Source: Pseudomonas sp. DTU12.3 (GTDB taxonomy: Bacteria > Pseudomonadota > Gammaproteobacteria > Pseudomonadales > Pseudomonadaceae). From it: a stretch of 64,000 bases of DNA. The notes below the pieces were generated by a model. That model had not been told where the DNA came from. It ran no database searches and was given only the letters and a program-made list of their open reading frames with translations. The stretch is from NCBI RefSeq assembly GCF_004124275.1, contig NZ_CP027218.1, forward strand, positions 980,001 to 1,044,000, in the 5' to 3' direction. Position numbers and translations under genes: made by a program. Shown piece after piece: positions 52,093-61,953 of the stretch (the first letter of the stretch is position 1; each line of letters begins with the position of its first letter).

Positions 52093-52824
52093 ATGGAACA
52101 TGCACCTTGCATCAGCCAGATCGCCACGTTGCTGGCCGACCCCAAGCGCAGCGCGATGATGTGGGCGTTGATGGATGGTTCGGCCCGGCAAACCGAGGAA
52201 CTTGCGCTACTGGCAGGGCTGTCACCGTCGTCGGCCAGCGCGCATCTGGCGCGGTTGTCCACGGGCGGTCTGCTAAAGGTCGAAGTCCGTGGTCGCAAGC
52301 GTTTTTTCCGTCTCTCGGCACCGGAGGTCGGTGCGGCGATAGAAGCCCTGGCCAGCGCGACCATCGCCAGCACCCCGCGAGAAATACCCGAGGTGTTCAA
52401 GCGCTCCACGCCCATGGCGAAACCGCAGGCCGCGCCCTCGTCGTTGTTGCGCGCGCGCTTTTGCGACGACCATCTGGGCGGAACGCTGGCTGCCGATCTT
52501 TATCAGCGACTGCTCGATGCCGGCTGGATCGAACAGTTTGACCAGCGCGTGGTTGTGACTCACAAAGGCGCGAAGCAATTGGCCGGACGCGGGGTGTTCA
52601 TCCAGGCGCTGGCCCATCGCAATGTGCAAGTGGCCTGCGCGTGCCCCGACTGGAGCGAACGCCGACCGCACATGGGCGGTTCACTTGGGGCGGCGCTGTT
52701 GCAGTTGTTCATGCAGTCCGGCTGGCTGACCTTGCCGAATGACTCAAGAGCCCTGCAATTGTCGGCCACAGGCGAACGCGAATTGCTGCGCTTCGCCAAG
52801 GAAACCGCGCTGCAAATGGCGTAG
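52093..52824 (+). CDS. ArsR-type winged-helix regulator with long C-terminal domain
   Basis: A 243-residue protein. The N-terminal half is an ArsR-like helix-turn-helix (ISQIATLLADPKRSAMMWAL, LAGLSPSSASAHLARLSTGG, VEVRGRKRFFRLSAPEVG). The C-terminal half (CDDHLGGTLAADLYQRLLDA, CACPDWSERRPHMGGSLGAA) has several Cys/His residues that could bind a metal or ligand. AGGGAG precedes the ATG at 52093. It is followed by an MFS gene, its possible target. Confidence 0.85.
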   Translation: MEHAPCISQIATLLADPKRSAMMWALMDGSARQTEELALLAGLSPSSASAHLARLSTGGLLKVEVRGRKRFFRLSAPEVGAAIEALASATIASTPREIPEVFKRSTPMAKPQAAPSSLLRARFCDDHLGGTLAADLYQRLLDAGWIEQFDQRVVVTHKGAKQLAGRGVFIQALAHRNVQVACACPDWSERRPHMGGSLGAALLQLFMQSGWLTLPNDSRALQLSATGERELLRFAKETALQMA

Positions 52825-52966
52825 TAGAGCCGCGCGTTAACAACGTTCGTGGCTGGCTCGATGCTGCTGACGTCGTCTACGGCTGCGAACAGGTCGCATC
52901 CAGCACGAACGCAGGGTCGCTATCGCGCACACTCGATCCGGGGACATTTCGGATGGGGGAGGCGGC

Positions 52967-54346
52967 ATGGACACTCACGGCTTCAGCGCGGCAGAACGCT
53001 TGGAACGACTGCCGATCAGCGGTTATCACCGGATCATTTTCATCATCATTGCCTTGGCGTTTTTCTTCGACTCCATGGACCTGGCGATGATGACGTTCCT
53101 GCTCGGCTCGATCAAAGCCGAGTTCGGCCTGAGCAGCGCCCAGGCTGGGCTGCTCGCCAGCTCGAGTTTTTTCGGCATGGTGCTGGGGGCTTCGTTGTCC
53201 GGCATGCTCGCCGACCGTTTCGGGCGCAAACCGGTGTTCCAGTGGAGCATCGTCCTGTGGGGCGTGGCCAGTTACCTGTGCTCTACGGCGCAAACGGTCG
53301 AGGCTCTGACACTGTTCCGCATTCTGTTGGGGATCGGCATGGGCATGGAGTTTCCCATCGCGCAGTCGATGCTGTCCGAGTTGATTCCCGCCCGGCGACG
53401 CGGGCGCTACATCGCCTTGATGGATGGCTTCTGGCCGTTGGGTTTTGTCGCGGCGGGGGTGCTGTCGTATTTCCTGCTGCCGCTAATTGGCTGGCGTGAC
53501 ATCTTTCTCGTATTGGCGGTGCCGGCGGTGTTTGTCCTGGCGATCCGTTTCTTCATTCCCGAATCTCCGCGCTGGCTCGAGCAGGCCGGGAGAGATGACG
53601 CGGCGGACAAGGTGTTGAGCGGCATCGAAGCGCGGGTGCGTGCTTCGATGGGCGGTGCGGCGCTGCCGGAACCGATTCGCTTGCCGCGTACGGTAACGCC
53701 GCCGGGTCATTTCTTTTCGGCGCTCAAGCAGATCTGGTCGCCGCAGTATCGTCAGCGCACAACGATGATCTGGAGTCTGTGGTTCTTCGCGCTGCTCGGT
53801 TTTTATGGGCTGACGTCATGGCTGAGTGCGTTGCTGCAACAGTCGGGTTTTGCCGTGACGCAGTCGGTGTATTACACGGTGCTGATTTCGCTGGGCGGGA
53901 TTCCCGGGTTTCTGATGGCGGCGTGGCTGGTCGAGCGCTGGGGCCGTAAACCGGTGTGCATCGTCACCTTGCTCGGTGGCGGGGTGATGGCGTTTCTGTA
54001 TGGGCAGAGTGCTGTGTTCGGCGGCAACGTCGCGCTGCTGATCAGCACGGGATTGCTCATGCAGTTCTTTTTGTTCGGCATGTGGGCGGTGCTCTACACC
54101 TACACGCCGGAGTTGTATCCGACTTCGGCGCGCGCGACGGGCTCGGGGTTTGCCTCGGCCATTGGCCGCGTCGGTTCGTTGCTCGGGCCGTTGGTGACCG
54201 GGCTGGTGTTTCCGATTACCGGGCAGGGCGGGGTGTTTGCGCTGGGGGCGGCGTGCTTTGCGATTGCGGCGGGGGTGGTGTGGCTGTTCGGGATGGAGAC
54301 CCGGGGTAAAACCCTCGAAGAGCTGACCGAGTCGACACAGATGTAA
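52967..54346 (+). CDS. MFS transporter, metabolite:H+ symporter-like
   Basis: A 459-residue major facilitator with 12 spans, of the AAHS/MHS/SV2-like group. Motifs: FFFDSMDLAMMTFLLGSIKA in span 1, GMLADRFGRKPVFQWSIVLW (motif A), GMEFPIAQSMLSELIPARRR, PESPRWLEQAGRDDAADKVL and the second RWGRKPVCIV motif. It probably imports an aromatic or organic acid. It lies 142 bases after the ArsR-like gene. Confidence 0.9.
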   Translation: MDTHGFSAAERLERLPISGYHRIIFIIIALAFFFDSMDLAMMTFLLGSIKAEFGLSSAQAGLLASSSFFGMVLGASLSGMLADRFGRKPVFQWSIVLWGVASYLCSTAQTVEALTLFRILLGIGMGMEFPIAQSMLSELIPARRRGRYIALMDGFWPLGFVAAGVLSYFLLPLIGWRDIFLVLAVPAVFVLAIRFFIPESPRWLEQAGRDDAADKVLSGIEARVRASMGGAALPEPIRLPRTVTPPGHFFSALKQIWSPQYRQRTTMIWSLWFFALLGFYGLTSWLSALLQQSGFAVTQSVYYTVLISLGGIPGFLMAAWLVERWGRKPVCIVTLLGGGVMAFLYGQSAVFGGNVALLISTGLLMQFFLFGMWAVLYTYTPELYPTSARATGSGFASAIGRVGSLLGPLVTGLVFPITGQGGVFALGAACFAIAAGVVWLFGMETRGKTLEELTESTQM

Positions 54347-54347
54347 A

Positions 54348-54437
54348 TGTGGGAGCGAGCCTGCTCGCGAAAGCCGAGTGTCATTAAACGACAATGTTAA
54401 CTGACACGCCCTCTTCGCGAGCAGGCTCGCTCCCACA
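54348..54437. repeat. REP pair (GTGGGAGCG family)
   Basis: TGTGGGAGCGAGCCTGCTCG and its inverted partner around AAGCCGAGTGTCATT...TGACACGCCC. It sits between the convergent MFS and adenine deaminase genes. Confidence 0.9.
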
Positions 54438-54455
54438 TGGGTACTTCGCTGTTGC

Positions 54456-55418
<963 letters not shown>

Positions 55419-55489
55419 TCATCAGGTGCAATGACGGCATTCTACAGATGCTCACCGAAACAATTGGCAAAACCTGACCAAGCGATCCA

Positions 55490-56455
55490 TCAAACGGCTT
55501 CCTGCTCGCGCCGATAAGCGTAGGTATCGGCGAAGCGCGACAGCAAGAATTCGGCGCAGGTGGTGGTCGGATATTTCGCCGGATGCTGTGGGTCCTGACA
55601 ACCGGGCAAGCATTCGATGCGCGTGTCCGGGTGCGGTTCGGCGAAGAACGGCATCGAGTAACGGTCAACGCCGAGCGGGCTGATCACCCGGTGCGGGGTC
55701 GAGCGATAACGATCGTTGCTCCAGCGCGCCATCATGTCGCCGAGGTTGACCACGAAGGTGCCGTCAATCGGTGGTGCGTCGATCCATTCACCTTTGACGT
55801 TTTTCACTTGCAGGCCGCCGGCGCTGTCCTGATAGAGCAGGGTGATGCAGCCGTAATCGGTGTGCGCGCCGGCGCCTTGCTGCTCGGTGGAGCTGGCGGT
55901 GTGGCGCGGTGGGTAATGGATCATGCGCAGGACGCTGACCGGATCAACGAAGCGGCTGTCGAAGAAATCGCGATCGATGTTCAGCGCAATGGTCATCGCC
56001 CGCAACAGGGTTTGCGCGAGGGCCTGCATGTCGAGGTAATGCTGCTCCATCAGCGCTTCCCAGCCCGGTTGCGCCGGATGCCGGTTCGGCCCGCGCAACG
56101 GTTTTTCGGCGAGCACGTCGGGATGGTTAACCGGCAGGTGCAGGCCCATGTCGAAGGTTTCTTTGAGGTCGCTGGGTTTGCTCGGGTCGAGTTGCTCGGT
56201 GGCGATGGCGCCGTAGCCGCGATGGTGGCGGGTCTGGGTGATGTCGATCTTGAGTTTTTCGGCGGCGGGGAGGGCGAAGAAACGCTGGGTGTGATCAAGC
56301 ACGGCGTCGATGCGCTGCGGCGAGATCGGATGACCCTTGATGTAGAAGAAACCCCATTCGCGGCAGGCCAGGTCGATCTGCGCGGCCACGGCAGGCCAGG
56401 CGTTTTCGTCGTCGGAGTAGAGCGGGCTGATTTCGATGATCGGAAGCTGATCCAT
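55490..56455 (-). CDS. 2OG-Fe(II) oxygenase (isopenicillin N synthase family)
   Basis: A 321-residue non-haem iron oxygenase. The N-terminal DIOX_N segment (LPIIEISPLYSDD, ACREWGFFYIKGHPISPQRI) is followed by the double-stranded beta-helix with metal ligands H and D in GAGAHTDYGCITLLYQDSAG and the distal His in RSTPHRVISPLG, and 2OG-binding Arg in DRYSMPFF. The neighbouring adenine deaminase and BMP protein suggest a purine or xanthine substrate. AAGGA precedes the ATG at 56455. Confidence 0.9.
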   Translation of the reverse strand: MDQLPIIEISPLYSDDENAWPAVAAQIDLACREWGFFYIKGHPISPQRIDAVLDHTQRFFALPAAEKLKIDITQTRHHRGYGAIATEQLDPSKPSDLKETFDMGLHLPVNHPDVLAEKPLRGPNRHPAQPGWEALMEQHYLDMQALAQTLLRAMTIALNIDRDFFDSRFVDPVSVLRMIHYPPRHTASSTEQQGAGAHTDYGCITLLYQDSAGGLQVKNVKGEWIDAPPIDGTFVVNLGDMMARWSNDRYRSTPHRVISPLGVDRYSMPFFAEPHPDTRIECLPGCQDPQHPAKYPTTTCAEFLLSRFADTYAYRREQEAV

Positions 56456-56485
56456 ACACAATCCTTAAATACGCTGAGTTTCCAG

Positions 56486-56575
56486 TGTGGGAGCGAGCCT
56501 GCTCGCGAAGAGGGGGTGTCAGACAACATTTTTGTTTAATGACACAGCGCTTTCGCGAGCAGGCTCGCTCCCACA
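56486..56575. repeat. REP pair (GTGGGAGCG family)
   Basis: TGTGGGAGCGAGCCTGCTCG and inverted partner around AAGAGGGGGTGTCAG...TGACACAGCGC. It lies between the BMP and oxygenase genes. Confidence 0.9.
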
Positions 56576-56600
56576 GGGTTTTGTGTGGTGAATCGGAGAT

Positions 56601-57674
56601 TTACTTCGGCATCTCGGCCTTCATGCCTTCAACGTAATAGTTCATCGACGCCAGTTCCGCATTCGTCGCACTCACGCCTGCGGGGATTTTCTCGACCCCG
56701 GCCTGATCCTTGATCGGCCCGGTGAACGGTTGGAAGGCACCGCTTTTGATGTCGGCAATAATCTGCTCGGCCTCGGCTTTCACCGGTGCCGGCACCAGGT
56801 CGCTGATTGGCAGTTCAACCGTGCCTTCCTTCAGCCCACCCCAATAATCCTGCGATTTCCACGTGTGATCGATCACGCTCTGCGTCGCCTGAATGTAGTG
56901 CGGCGCCCAGTCGTTGACGATCGAGGTCAGCACCGCTTTCGGGCCGAAGTGCGCCATGTCCGAGGCGTAACCCACCGCGTACACGCCACGACGTTCGGCG
57001 GCCTGAATCGGCGCCGGGCTGTCGGTGTGCTGGAACACCACGTCGACACCCTGATCGATCAGCGCGTTGGCCGCGTCGGCTTCCTTGCCCGGGTCGAACC
57101 AGGAGTTGACCCACACCACTTTGATCTCGGTGCCGGGGTTGTACTTGTTCAGCGCCAACTGGATGGAGTTGATGTCGCGGATGACTTCAGGGATGGGGAA
57201 CGAAGCGACATAACCGATCTTCTTGGTCTTGGTCATCTTCGCCGCGAGGAAACCGCCGACGTAACGACCCTCATAGGTGCGCGCCAGATAGGTGCCGAGG
57301 TTCTTGTCCTGTTTGTAGCCGGTGGCGTGTTCGAAGGTCACCTTGGGAAATTGCTTGGCGACTTTCAGCGTCGGGTTCATGTAGCCGAACGAGGTGGTGA
57401 AGATCAGGTCGTAATTGTCCTTGGCCATGTTGCGGATCACCCGCTCGGCATCAGCGCCTTCGGCAACGTTCTCGACGTAGTTGGTGGTGATCTGATTGCC
57501 GAATTTCTCGGCGAGAGCCTTGCGCCCCTGTTCATGCTGATACGTCCAGCCGTGGTCACCGATCGGGCCGATGTAGACGAAACCGACTTTCAGCGGATCG
57601 GCAGCGCTGGCGCTCAGACTGATCCCCAGACCGAGGGCGGCGCACAGCAGTTTGTGCAGCGGACGTATTTGCAT
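56601..57674 (-). CDS. BMP-family ABC substrate-binding protein (purine/nucleoside)
   Basis: A 357-residue periplasmic protein with an Ala-type signal peptide (LGLGISLSASAA) and the BMP/PnrA fold: KVGFVYIGPIGDHGWTYQHE, DLIFTTSFGYMNPTLKVAKQ, GRYVGGFLAAKMTKTKKIGY, VFQHTDSPAPIQAAERRGVY. BMP proteins bind purine nucleosides or bases for ABC import. Two matching permease genes lie at 62424-64000 on the same strand. The ATG at 57674 follows a GGAG and the earlier in-frame ATG codons lack a site. Confidence 0.9.
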   Translation of the reverse strand: MQIRPLHKLLCAALGLGISLSASAADPLKVGFVYIGPIGDHGWTYQHEQGRKALAEKFGNQITTNYVENVAEGADAERVIRNMAKDNYDLIFTTSFGYMNPTLKVAKQFPKVTFEHATGYKQDKNLGTYLARTYEGRYVGGFLAAKMTKTKKIGYVASFPIPEVIRDINSIQLALNKYNPGTEIKVVWVNSWFDPGKEADAANALIDQGVDVVFQHTDSPAPIQAAERRGVYAVGYASDMAHFGPKAVLTSIVNDWAPHYIQATQSVIDHTWKSQDYWGGLKEGTVELPISDLVPAPVKAEAEQIIADIKSGAFQPFTGPIKDQAGVEKIPAGVSATNAELASMNYYVEGMKAEMPK

Positions 57675-57743
57675 GAATTCGAACTCCATTTTGTTGTGTG
57701 TGGTCAGGGCCAATGCAAATTGCTGACCAACAGGACAACAAAC

Positions 57744-57820
57744 AAAAAAGATCGCAGCCTTCGGCAGCTCCTACATGGGAATGCACAACCTGTAGGAGCT
57801 GCCGAAGGCTGCGATCTTTT
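57744..57820. repeat. REP pair (GTAGGAGCTGCC family), outward orientation
   Basis: AAAAGATCGCAGCCTTCGGC and GCCGAAGGCTGCGATCTTTT around a 29-base centre, within the divergent gap between the BMP and antiporter genes. Confidence 0.9.
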
Positions 57821-57949
57821 CAGCGCCAGAACCAACGCAGTGCAACTCAACGGATTCACGCTATCGCTTGGTGCGCTAAGGTGTAACGAAACGTTAGCGC
57901 CGCCCCGCAGTCAGTAGCTCATTCGCACTCTTCGGCAAAAAGGCCCGCC

Positions 57950-59041
57950 ATGCTCTCGATCCTCAAGCAAGAAAGCTTTCTGCTATTGGCCGTCATCGCC
58001 GCGTGCGTCGCCTATCCGCTGGAACACTGGTTGTTGCACAGCGGCCAGATCGTCGCGCTGGTCGGCGGTCTGGTCATCATTGCCTTCATCGTCGCCGCCT
58101 CGATGCGCGTTGCCCATCAGGCGGAACTGCTCGCGGAAAAAGTCGGCGACCCCTACGGCACGATGATCCTGACCCTCGCCGCCGTGCTGGTCGAAGTGGT
58201 GATCCTGGCGATCATGATGAGCAACGAAGCCTCGGCGACGTTGGTGCGCGACACGATCTATTCCGCAGTGATGCTCGACATCAACGGCATCCTCGGCCTC
58301 GCCGCGCTGATGGGCGGGATCAAGCACGGCGAGCAGTCCTACAACGACGATTCGGCGCGCAGCTACAGCGTGATGATCCTCACTGCCATGGGCGTGTCGA
58401 TGGTGGTGCCGGAGTTTATTCCCGAGGCCAACTGGAAGATTTATTCGGCGTTCACCATCGGCGCGATGGTGGTGCTTTACGCGCTGTTTCTGCGCATGCA
58501 GGTCGGCCCGCACAGCTACTTTTTCAGCTACAGCTACCCGGACAAACGCCGCAAGAAAGAACCCGTCGAGGAGGAACCGAAACCGGTCAGCCTGGCGTTG
58601 TCGATCGGCATTCTGGTGTTTGGCGTGGTGGTGATTGGCGCACTCGCCGAGGTGATGTCGAAGACCCTCGATCTGGGTCTGGAAGGCACGGGCGCACCGC
58701 CGGTGATCACGGCGATTCTGGTGGCGGCGATTTCTGCGGCGCCGGAGATTTTGACCGCGTTGCGCGCGGCATTGGCCAACCGCATGCAGTCGGTGGTGAA
58801 CATTGCGATGGGGGCGTCACTGTCGACGGTGATTCTGACCGTACCGGTGATGGAGGCGATGGCGCTGTATACCGGCCAGCCATTTCAGATGGCGATGACG
58901 CCGGTGCAGACGGTGATGATTTTCCTGACGTTGATCGTCAGTGCGATCAACCTGAATGACGGCGAGACCAATGCCATCGAAGGCATGACTCATTTTGTGC
59001 TGTTTGCGACCTTCATCATGCTGTCCCTGCTCGGCCTCTGA
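57950..59041 (+). CDS. Calcium/proton antiporter, ChaA-like
   Basis: A 363-residue cation/proton antiporter of the CaCA (ChaA) group, with about 10 spans. Two alpha-repeats with acidic residues are seen: EKVGDPYGTMILTLAAVLVE and VAAISAAPEILTALRAALAN. A charged cytoplasmic loop (KRRKKEPVEEEPKP) separates the halves. It would export Ca2+/Na+ or K+. It is divergent from the BMP gene. Confidence 0.9.
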   Translation: MLSILKQESFLLLAVIAACVAYPLEHWLLHSGQIVALVGGLVIIAFIVAASMRVAHQAELLAEKVGDPYGTMILTLAAVLVEVVILAIMMSNEASATLVRDTIYSAVMLDINGILGLAALMGGIKHGEQSYNDDSARSYSVMILTAMGVSMVVPEFIPEANWKIYSAFTIGAMVVLYALFLRMQVGPHSYFFSYSYPDKRRKKEPVEEEPKPVSLALSIGILVFGVVVIGALAEVMSKTLDLGLEGTGAPPVITAILVAAISAAPEILTALRAALANRMQSVVNIAMGASLSTVILTVPVMEAMALYTGQPFQMAMTPVQTVMIFLTLIVSAINLNDGETNAIEGMTHFVLFATFIMLSLLGL

Positions 59042-59059
59042 GAGCACCGCAAAACAAAA

Positions 59060-59148
59060 TGTGGGAGCGGGCTTGCTCGCGAAGGCATTGTGTCAGGCAG
59101 TTCAATACCGACTGACACGATGCTTTCGCGAGCAAGCCCGCTCCCACA
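59060..59148. repeat. REP pair (GTGGGAGCG family)
   Basis: TGTGGGAGCGGGCTTGCTCG and inverted partner around AAGGCATTGTGTCAG...TGACACGATGC. It separates the convergent antiporter and 8-oxoguanine deaminase genes. Confidence 0.9.
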
Positions 59149-59167
59149 GTTTTGAACGGTGTTTGGA

Positions 59168-60526
59168 TCAGGTACCGGCGATCAGTTGGCGAGCCGCCTG
59201 GCTGTGATCGGCGATCAGGCCTTTGAGATCGAGGCCTTCAACCTGGCCGTCAACCACGCGCCACTTGCCGCCAATCATCACCCGATCCGCACGATCCGCG
59301 CCGCACAACAGCAGCGCCGAAATCGGATCATGGCTGCCGGAGAAGCGCAGCTCATCGAGCTTGAACAACGCCAGATCCGCCTGCTTGCCCACGGCAATCT
59401 CACCAATGTCGGTGCGGCCCAACAGACTCGCCGAACCCTTGGTCGCCCAGCCCAGCACACGCTCCGGGGTGATCTTCTCGGCGCCGTAACGCAGACGCTG
59501 GATGTACAGCGCCTGACGCGCTTCGAGAATCATGTTCGACGCATCGTTGGACGCCGAACCGTCGACGCCCAGACCAAACAAGGCACCGGCATCGGTCAGG
59601 TCGATACTTGGACAAATGCCCGAGGCCAGACGCATGTTCGAACTCGGGCAGTGGCAGATACCGGTGCCAGCCTGGCCAAGACGAGCGATTTCGTCCGGGT
59701 TGAAATGGATGCCGTGCGCCAGCCAGGTGCGTGGGCCGAGCCAGCCGACGCTGTCGAGATAATCGACGGTGCGCAGGCCAAAACGCTGCAGGCAGAAGTC
59801 TTCTTCGTCGAGGGTTTCCGCCAGGTGCGTGTGCAGGCGCACGTCGAGCTTGCTCGCCAGTTCAGCACTGGCCGACATGATTTCCGGAGTCACCGAGAAC
59901 GGCGAGCACGGCGCCAGCGCGATCTGGATCTGCGCGCCATCACCACGTTCGTGGTACTCGTGAATCAGGCGCTGACTGTCGTCGAGAATCACCTGACCTT
60001 CCTGCACGGTCTGCTGCGGCGGCAGGCCGCCGTCCTTCTCGCCGAGGCTCATCGAACCCCGGGTGAGCATGGCGCGCATGCCCAGTTCACGCACGGTTTC
60101 GACTTGCACGTCGATGGCGTTTTCCAGACCGTCCGGGAACAGATAGTGATGGTCGGCAGCGGTGGTGCAACCCGACAGCAGCAGTTCGGCCAAGGCAACT
60201 TTGGTCGCGAGGGCGAGTTTCTCCGGTGTCAGGCGCGCCCACACCGGGTACAGGGTTTTCAGCCACGGAAACAACGGCTGATTGACCACTGGGGCCCAAG
60301 CGCGGGTGAGGGTTTGATAGAAGTGGTGGTGGGTGTTGATCAGGCCCGGCAGGATCACATGCTCGCGGGCATCGAACACTGCATTGCACGGCGCCGACGG
60401 CTGTTGGCCGGCCGCGAGGACTTCGACGATGACACCGTCTTGCACGACAAGACCGCCACGGGCATCGAGTTCGTTGGAGGTGAAAATGGCGAGGGGGGTT
60501 TTTAACCAGGTACGGGTCGCGGGCAT
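59168..60526 (-). CDS. 8-oxoguanine deaminase (amidohydrolase)
   Basis: A 452-residue amidohydrolase. Metal ligands and active-site marks: INTHHHFYQTLTRA, TTAADHHYLFPDGL, HTHLAETLDEEDFC, WLAHGIHFNPDEI and LGVDGSASNDASNM. Length and motifs fit 8-oxoguanine deaminase as established for P. aeruginosa PA0142, which turns 8-oxoguanine into uric acid. AGGAG precedes the ATG at 60526. It is part of the same-strand purine group. Confidence 0.92.
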   Translation of the reverse strand: MPATRTWLKTPLAIFTSNELDARGGLVVQDGVIVEVLAAGQQPSAPCNAVFDAREHVILPGLINTHHHFYQTLTRAWAPVVNQPLFPWLKTLYPVWARLTPEKLALATKVALAELLLSGCTTAADHHYLFPDGLENAIDVQVETVRELGMRAMLTRGSMSLGEKDGGLPPQQTVQEGQVILDDSQRLIHEYHERGDGAQIQIALAPCSPFSVTPEIMSASAELASKLDVRLHTHLAETLDEEDFCLQRFGLRTVDYLDSVGWLGPRTWLAHGIHFNPDEIARLGQAGTGICHCPSSNMRLASGICPSIDLTDAGALFGLGVDGSASNDASNMILEARQALYIQRLRYGAEKITPERVLGWATKGSASLLGRTDIGEIAVGKQADLALFKLDELRFSGSHDPISALLLCGADRADRVMIGGKWRVVDGQVEGLDLKGLIADHSQAARQLIAGT

Positions 60527-60690
60527 GTTGCCGGCTCCTCTGAAAATTGTGTTCAGGGTTGCCAGCTCAGTGATGCCCTGTCTGCTGATCCAGGGTCGCC
60601 GCAAGGGACGAGGTGCGCAGTTTCAAACAAAACGCCGCGTCGGGCAAGCCCAACCCGACCAGACAACACACAACCAAAATGCACAAACCC

Positions 60691-60769
60691 TGTAGGAGCT
60701 GCCGAAGGCTGCGATCTTTTGATTGTAAAAAACAGGATCAAAAGATCGCAGCCTTCGGCGGCTCCTACA
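60691..60769. repeat. REP pair (GTAGGAGCTGCC family), inverted
   Basis: Inverted GCCGAAGG and CCTTCGGC arms around TTGATTGTAAAAAACAGGAT; one base of the second arm differs (CGGCGG). Confidence 0.9.
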
Positions 60770-60813
60770 GTTAGCCAGTCATGCAGGTATTCAGGGGATT
60801 TTGATTTTGCGGC

Positions 60814-61497
60814 TTACCAGGGAATCGTTTCACCCTTGTAGTTGATGAAATGATGCCCGCCCTTGCCGGTATACGCATTCACCTGATCGATTAACCCACG
60901 GGTGCTGGTTTCAACGTCAAGGTCAGCCCCTTCGCCGCCCATATCGGTCTTCACCCAACCCGGATGCAGCGACAACACCGTCATCTTCTGCTCACCCAAC
61001 TGCGTGACAAAACTGTTGGTCATCGAGTTCAGAGCAGCTTTGCTGGCCTTGTACAGCGCCAGCTCCGGCGCGTCCGCCACTGTCACGCTGCCCAGTCCGG
61101 AACTCATGAACGCCAGCACGCCGCTGCCGTCACGAATCTGCCCGACAAAACGCTGCGCCAGGTTGATCGGTGCCACCGCGTTGGTGAAAAACAGCTGACC
61201 GACCTCAGCCAGTGTCGCGCCGCCCGGGGTCTGATCCGCCGGGCCTTTGACCCCGGCGTTGACGAACAGCAGATCAAACGTTTCGCCCTTGAGTTGCTGA
61301 CTCAGGGCGATCACCGCCTGCTGGTCGTCCATGTCGAGCTTCTCGATCCGCACCTTGCCCAGTGCTTGCAGCGCCTCGGCGTTTTGCGGATTGCGCACGG
61401 TGGCGGTGACCTGCCAGCCGTCGGCCAGCAGGGTTTGCACCAGACCGAGGCCCAGGCCCCGGGAGGCGCCGATGATCAGTGCGTTTTTTGCAGACAT
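60814..61497 (-). CDS. Short-chain dehydrogenase/reductase
   Basis: A 227-residue SDR. Cofactor site IGASRGLGLGLVQTLL, LFVNAG in place of NNAG, catalytic Ser in FMSSGLGSV and Tyr/Lys in LYKASKAALNSM. Substrate unknown. It is followed on the same strand (upstream side) by a MerR gene 26 bases away, so the two are probably co-transcribed. Confidence 0.88.
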   Translation of the reverse strand: MSAKNALIIGASRGLGLGLVQTLLADGWQVTATVRNPQNAEALQALGKVRIEKLDMDDQQAVIALSQQLKGETFDLLFVNAGVKGPADQTPGGATLAEVGQLFFTNAVAPINLAQRFVGQIRDGSGVLAFMSSGLGSVTVADAPELALYKASKAALNSMTNSFVTQLGEQKMTVLSLHPGWVKTDMGGEGADLDVETSTRGLIDQVNAYTGKGGHHFINYKGETIPW

Positions 61498-61522
61498 GAT
61501 GGGCTTCCTTGATGAATGAGGA

Positions 61523-61873
61523 TCATGGATTCAATGGACAGGCCTGACCGAGCCGAAGTTGCAACTCCAGACGCAGTACGTCGAGTTCGCGCATGCGGGT
61601 TTCGATCAGTTGCAGTTTGTCGCGCAGCAATTGCGCCACGGCGTTGTCCGGATCGGGCGCGTTCCACAATGCCGCGACGCTATCGCCGATCTCTCCGAGG
61701 GTAAATCCCAGACGCTGCGCCGTTTTGATATAGAGCACCAGTTGCACCATCTCCGGCGGATAGTCGCGATAACCGTTGGCACTGCGTTGCGCCGCGATCA
61801 ACCCGCGCTGCTCATAGAAACGCAGGGTGTCACGACTGACGGCGCAGGCCTGGGCTAATTGACCGATGCGCAT
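61523..61873 (-). CDS. MerR-family regulator
   Basis: A 116-residue MerR-type regulator: MRIGQLAQACAVSRDTLRFY is the helix-turn-helix, followed by ANGYRDYPPEMVQLVLYIKT and the dimer helix. The C-terminus has one Cys (GQACPLNP), fewer than metal sensors use, so a non-metal signal is likely. It is divergent from a small membrane protein gene, with a matching dyad promoter between them, and probably precedes the SDR gene in one transcript. Confidence 0.9.
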   Translation of the reverse strand: MRIGQLAQACAVSRDTLRFYEQRGLIAAQRSANGYRDYPPEMVQLVLYIKTAQRLGFTLGEIGDSVAALWNAPDPDNAVAQLLRDKLQLIETRMRELDVLRLELQLRLGQACPLNP

Positions 61874-61893
61874 AGTGGCTCTCAAAACAGCTG

Positions 61894-61916
61894 TTGACCC
61901 TGGAGCATACTCCAGG
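61894..61916 (+). promoter_or_regulatory. MerR-type operator/promoter
   Basis: TTGACC (61894-61899) overlaps CCTGGAG CATA CTCCAGG, a perfect 7-bp dyad, with 19 bases to TTACCG. It faces the membrane protein gene at 61954, which should be the main target of the MerR protein. Confidence 0.85.
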
Positions 61917-61953
61917 CTTTACCGTGGTTGCTCCCTGAATTTCTGGAGCATGG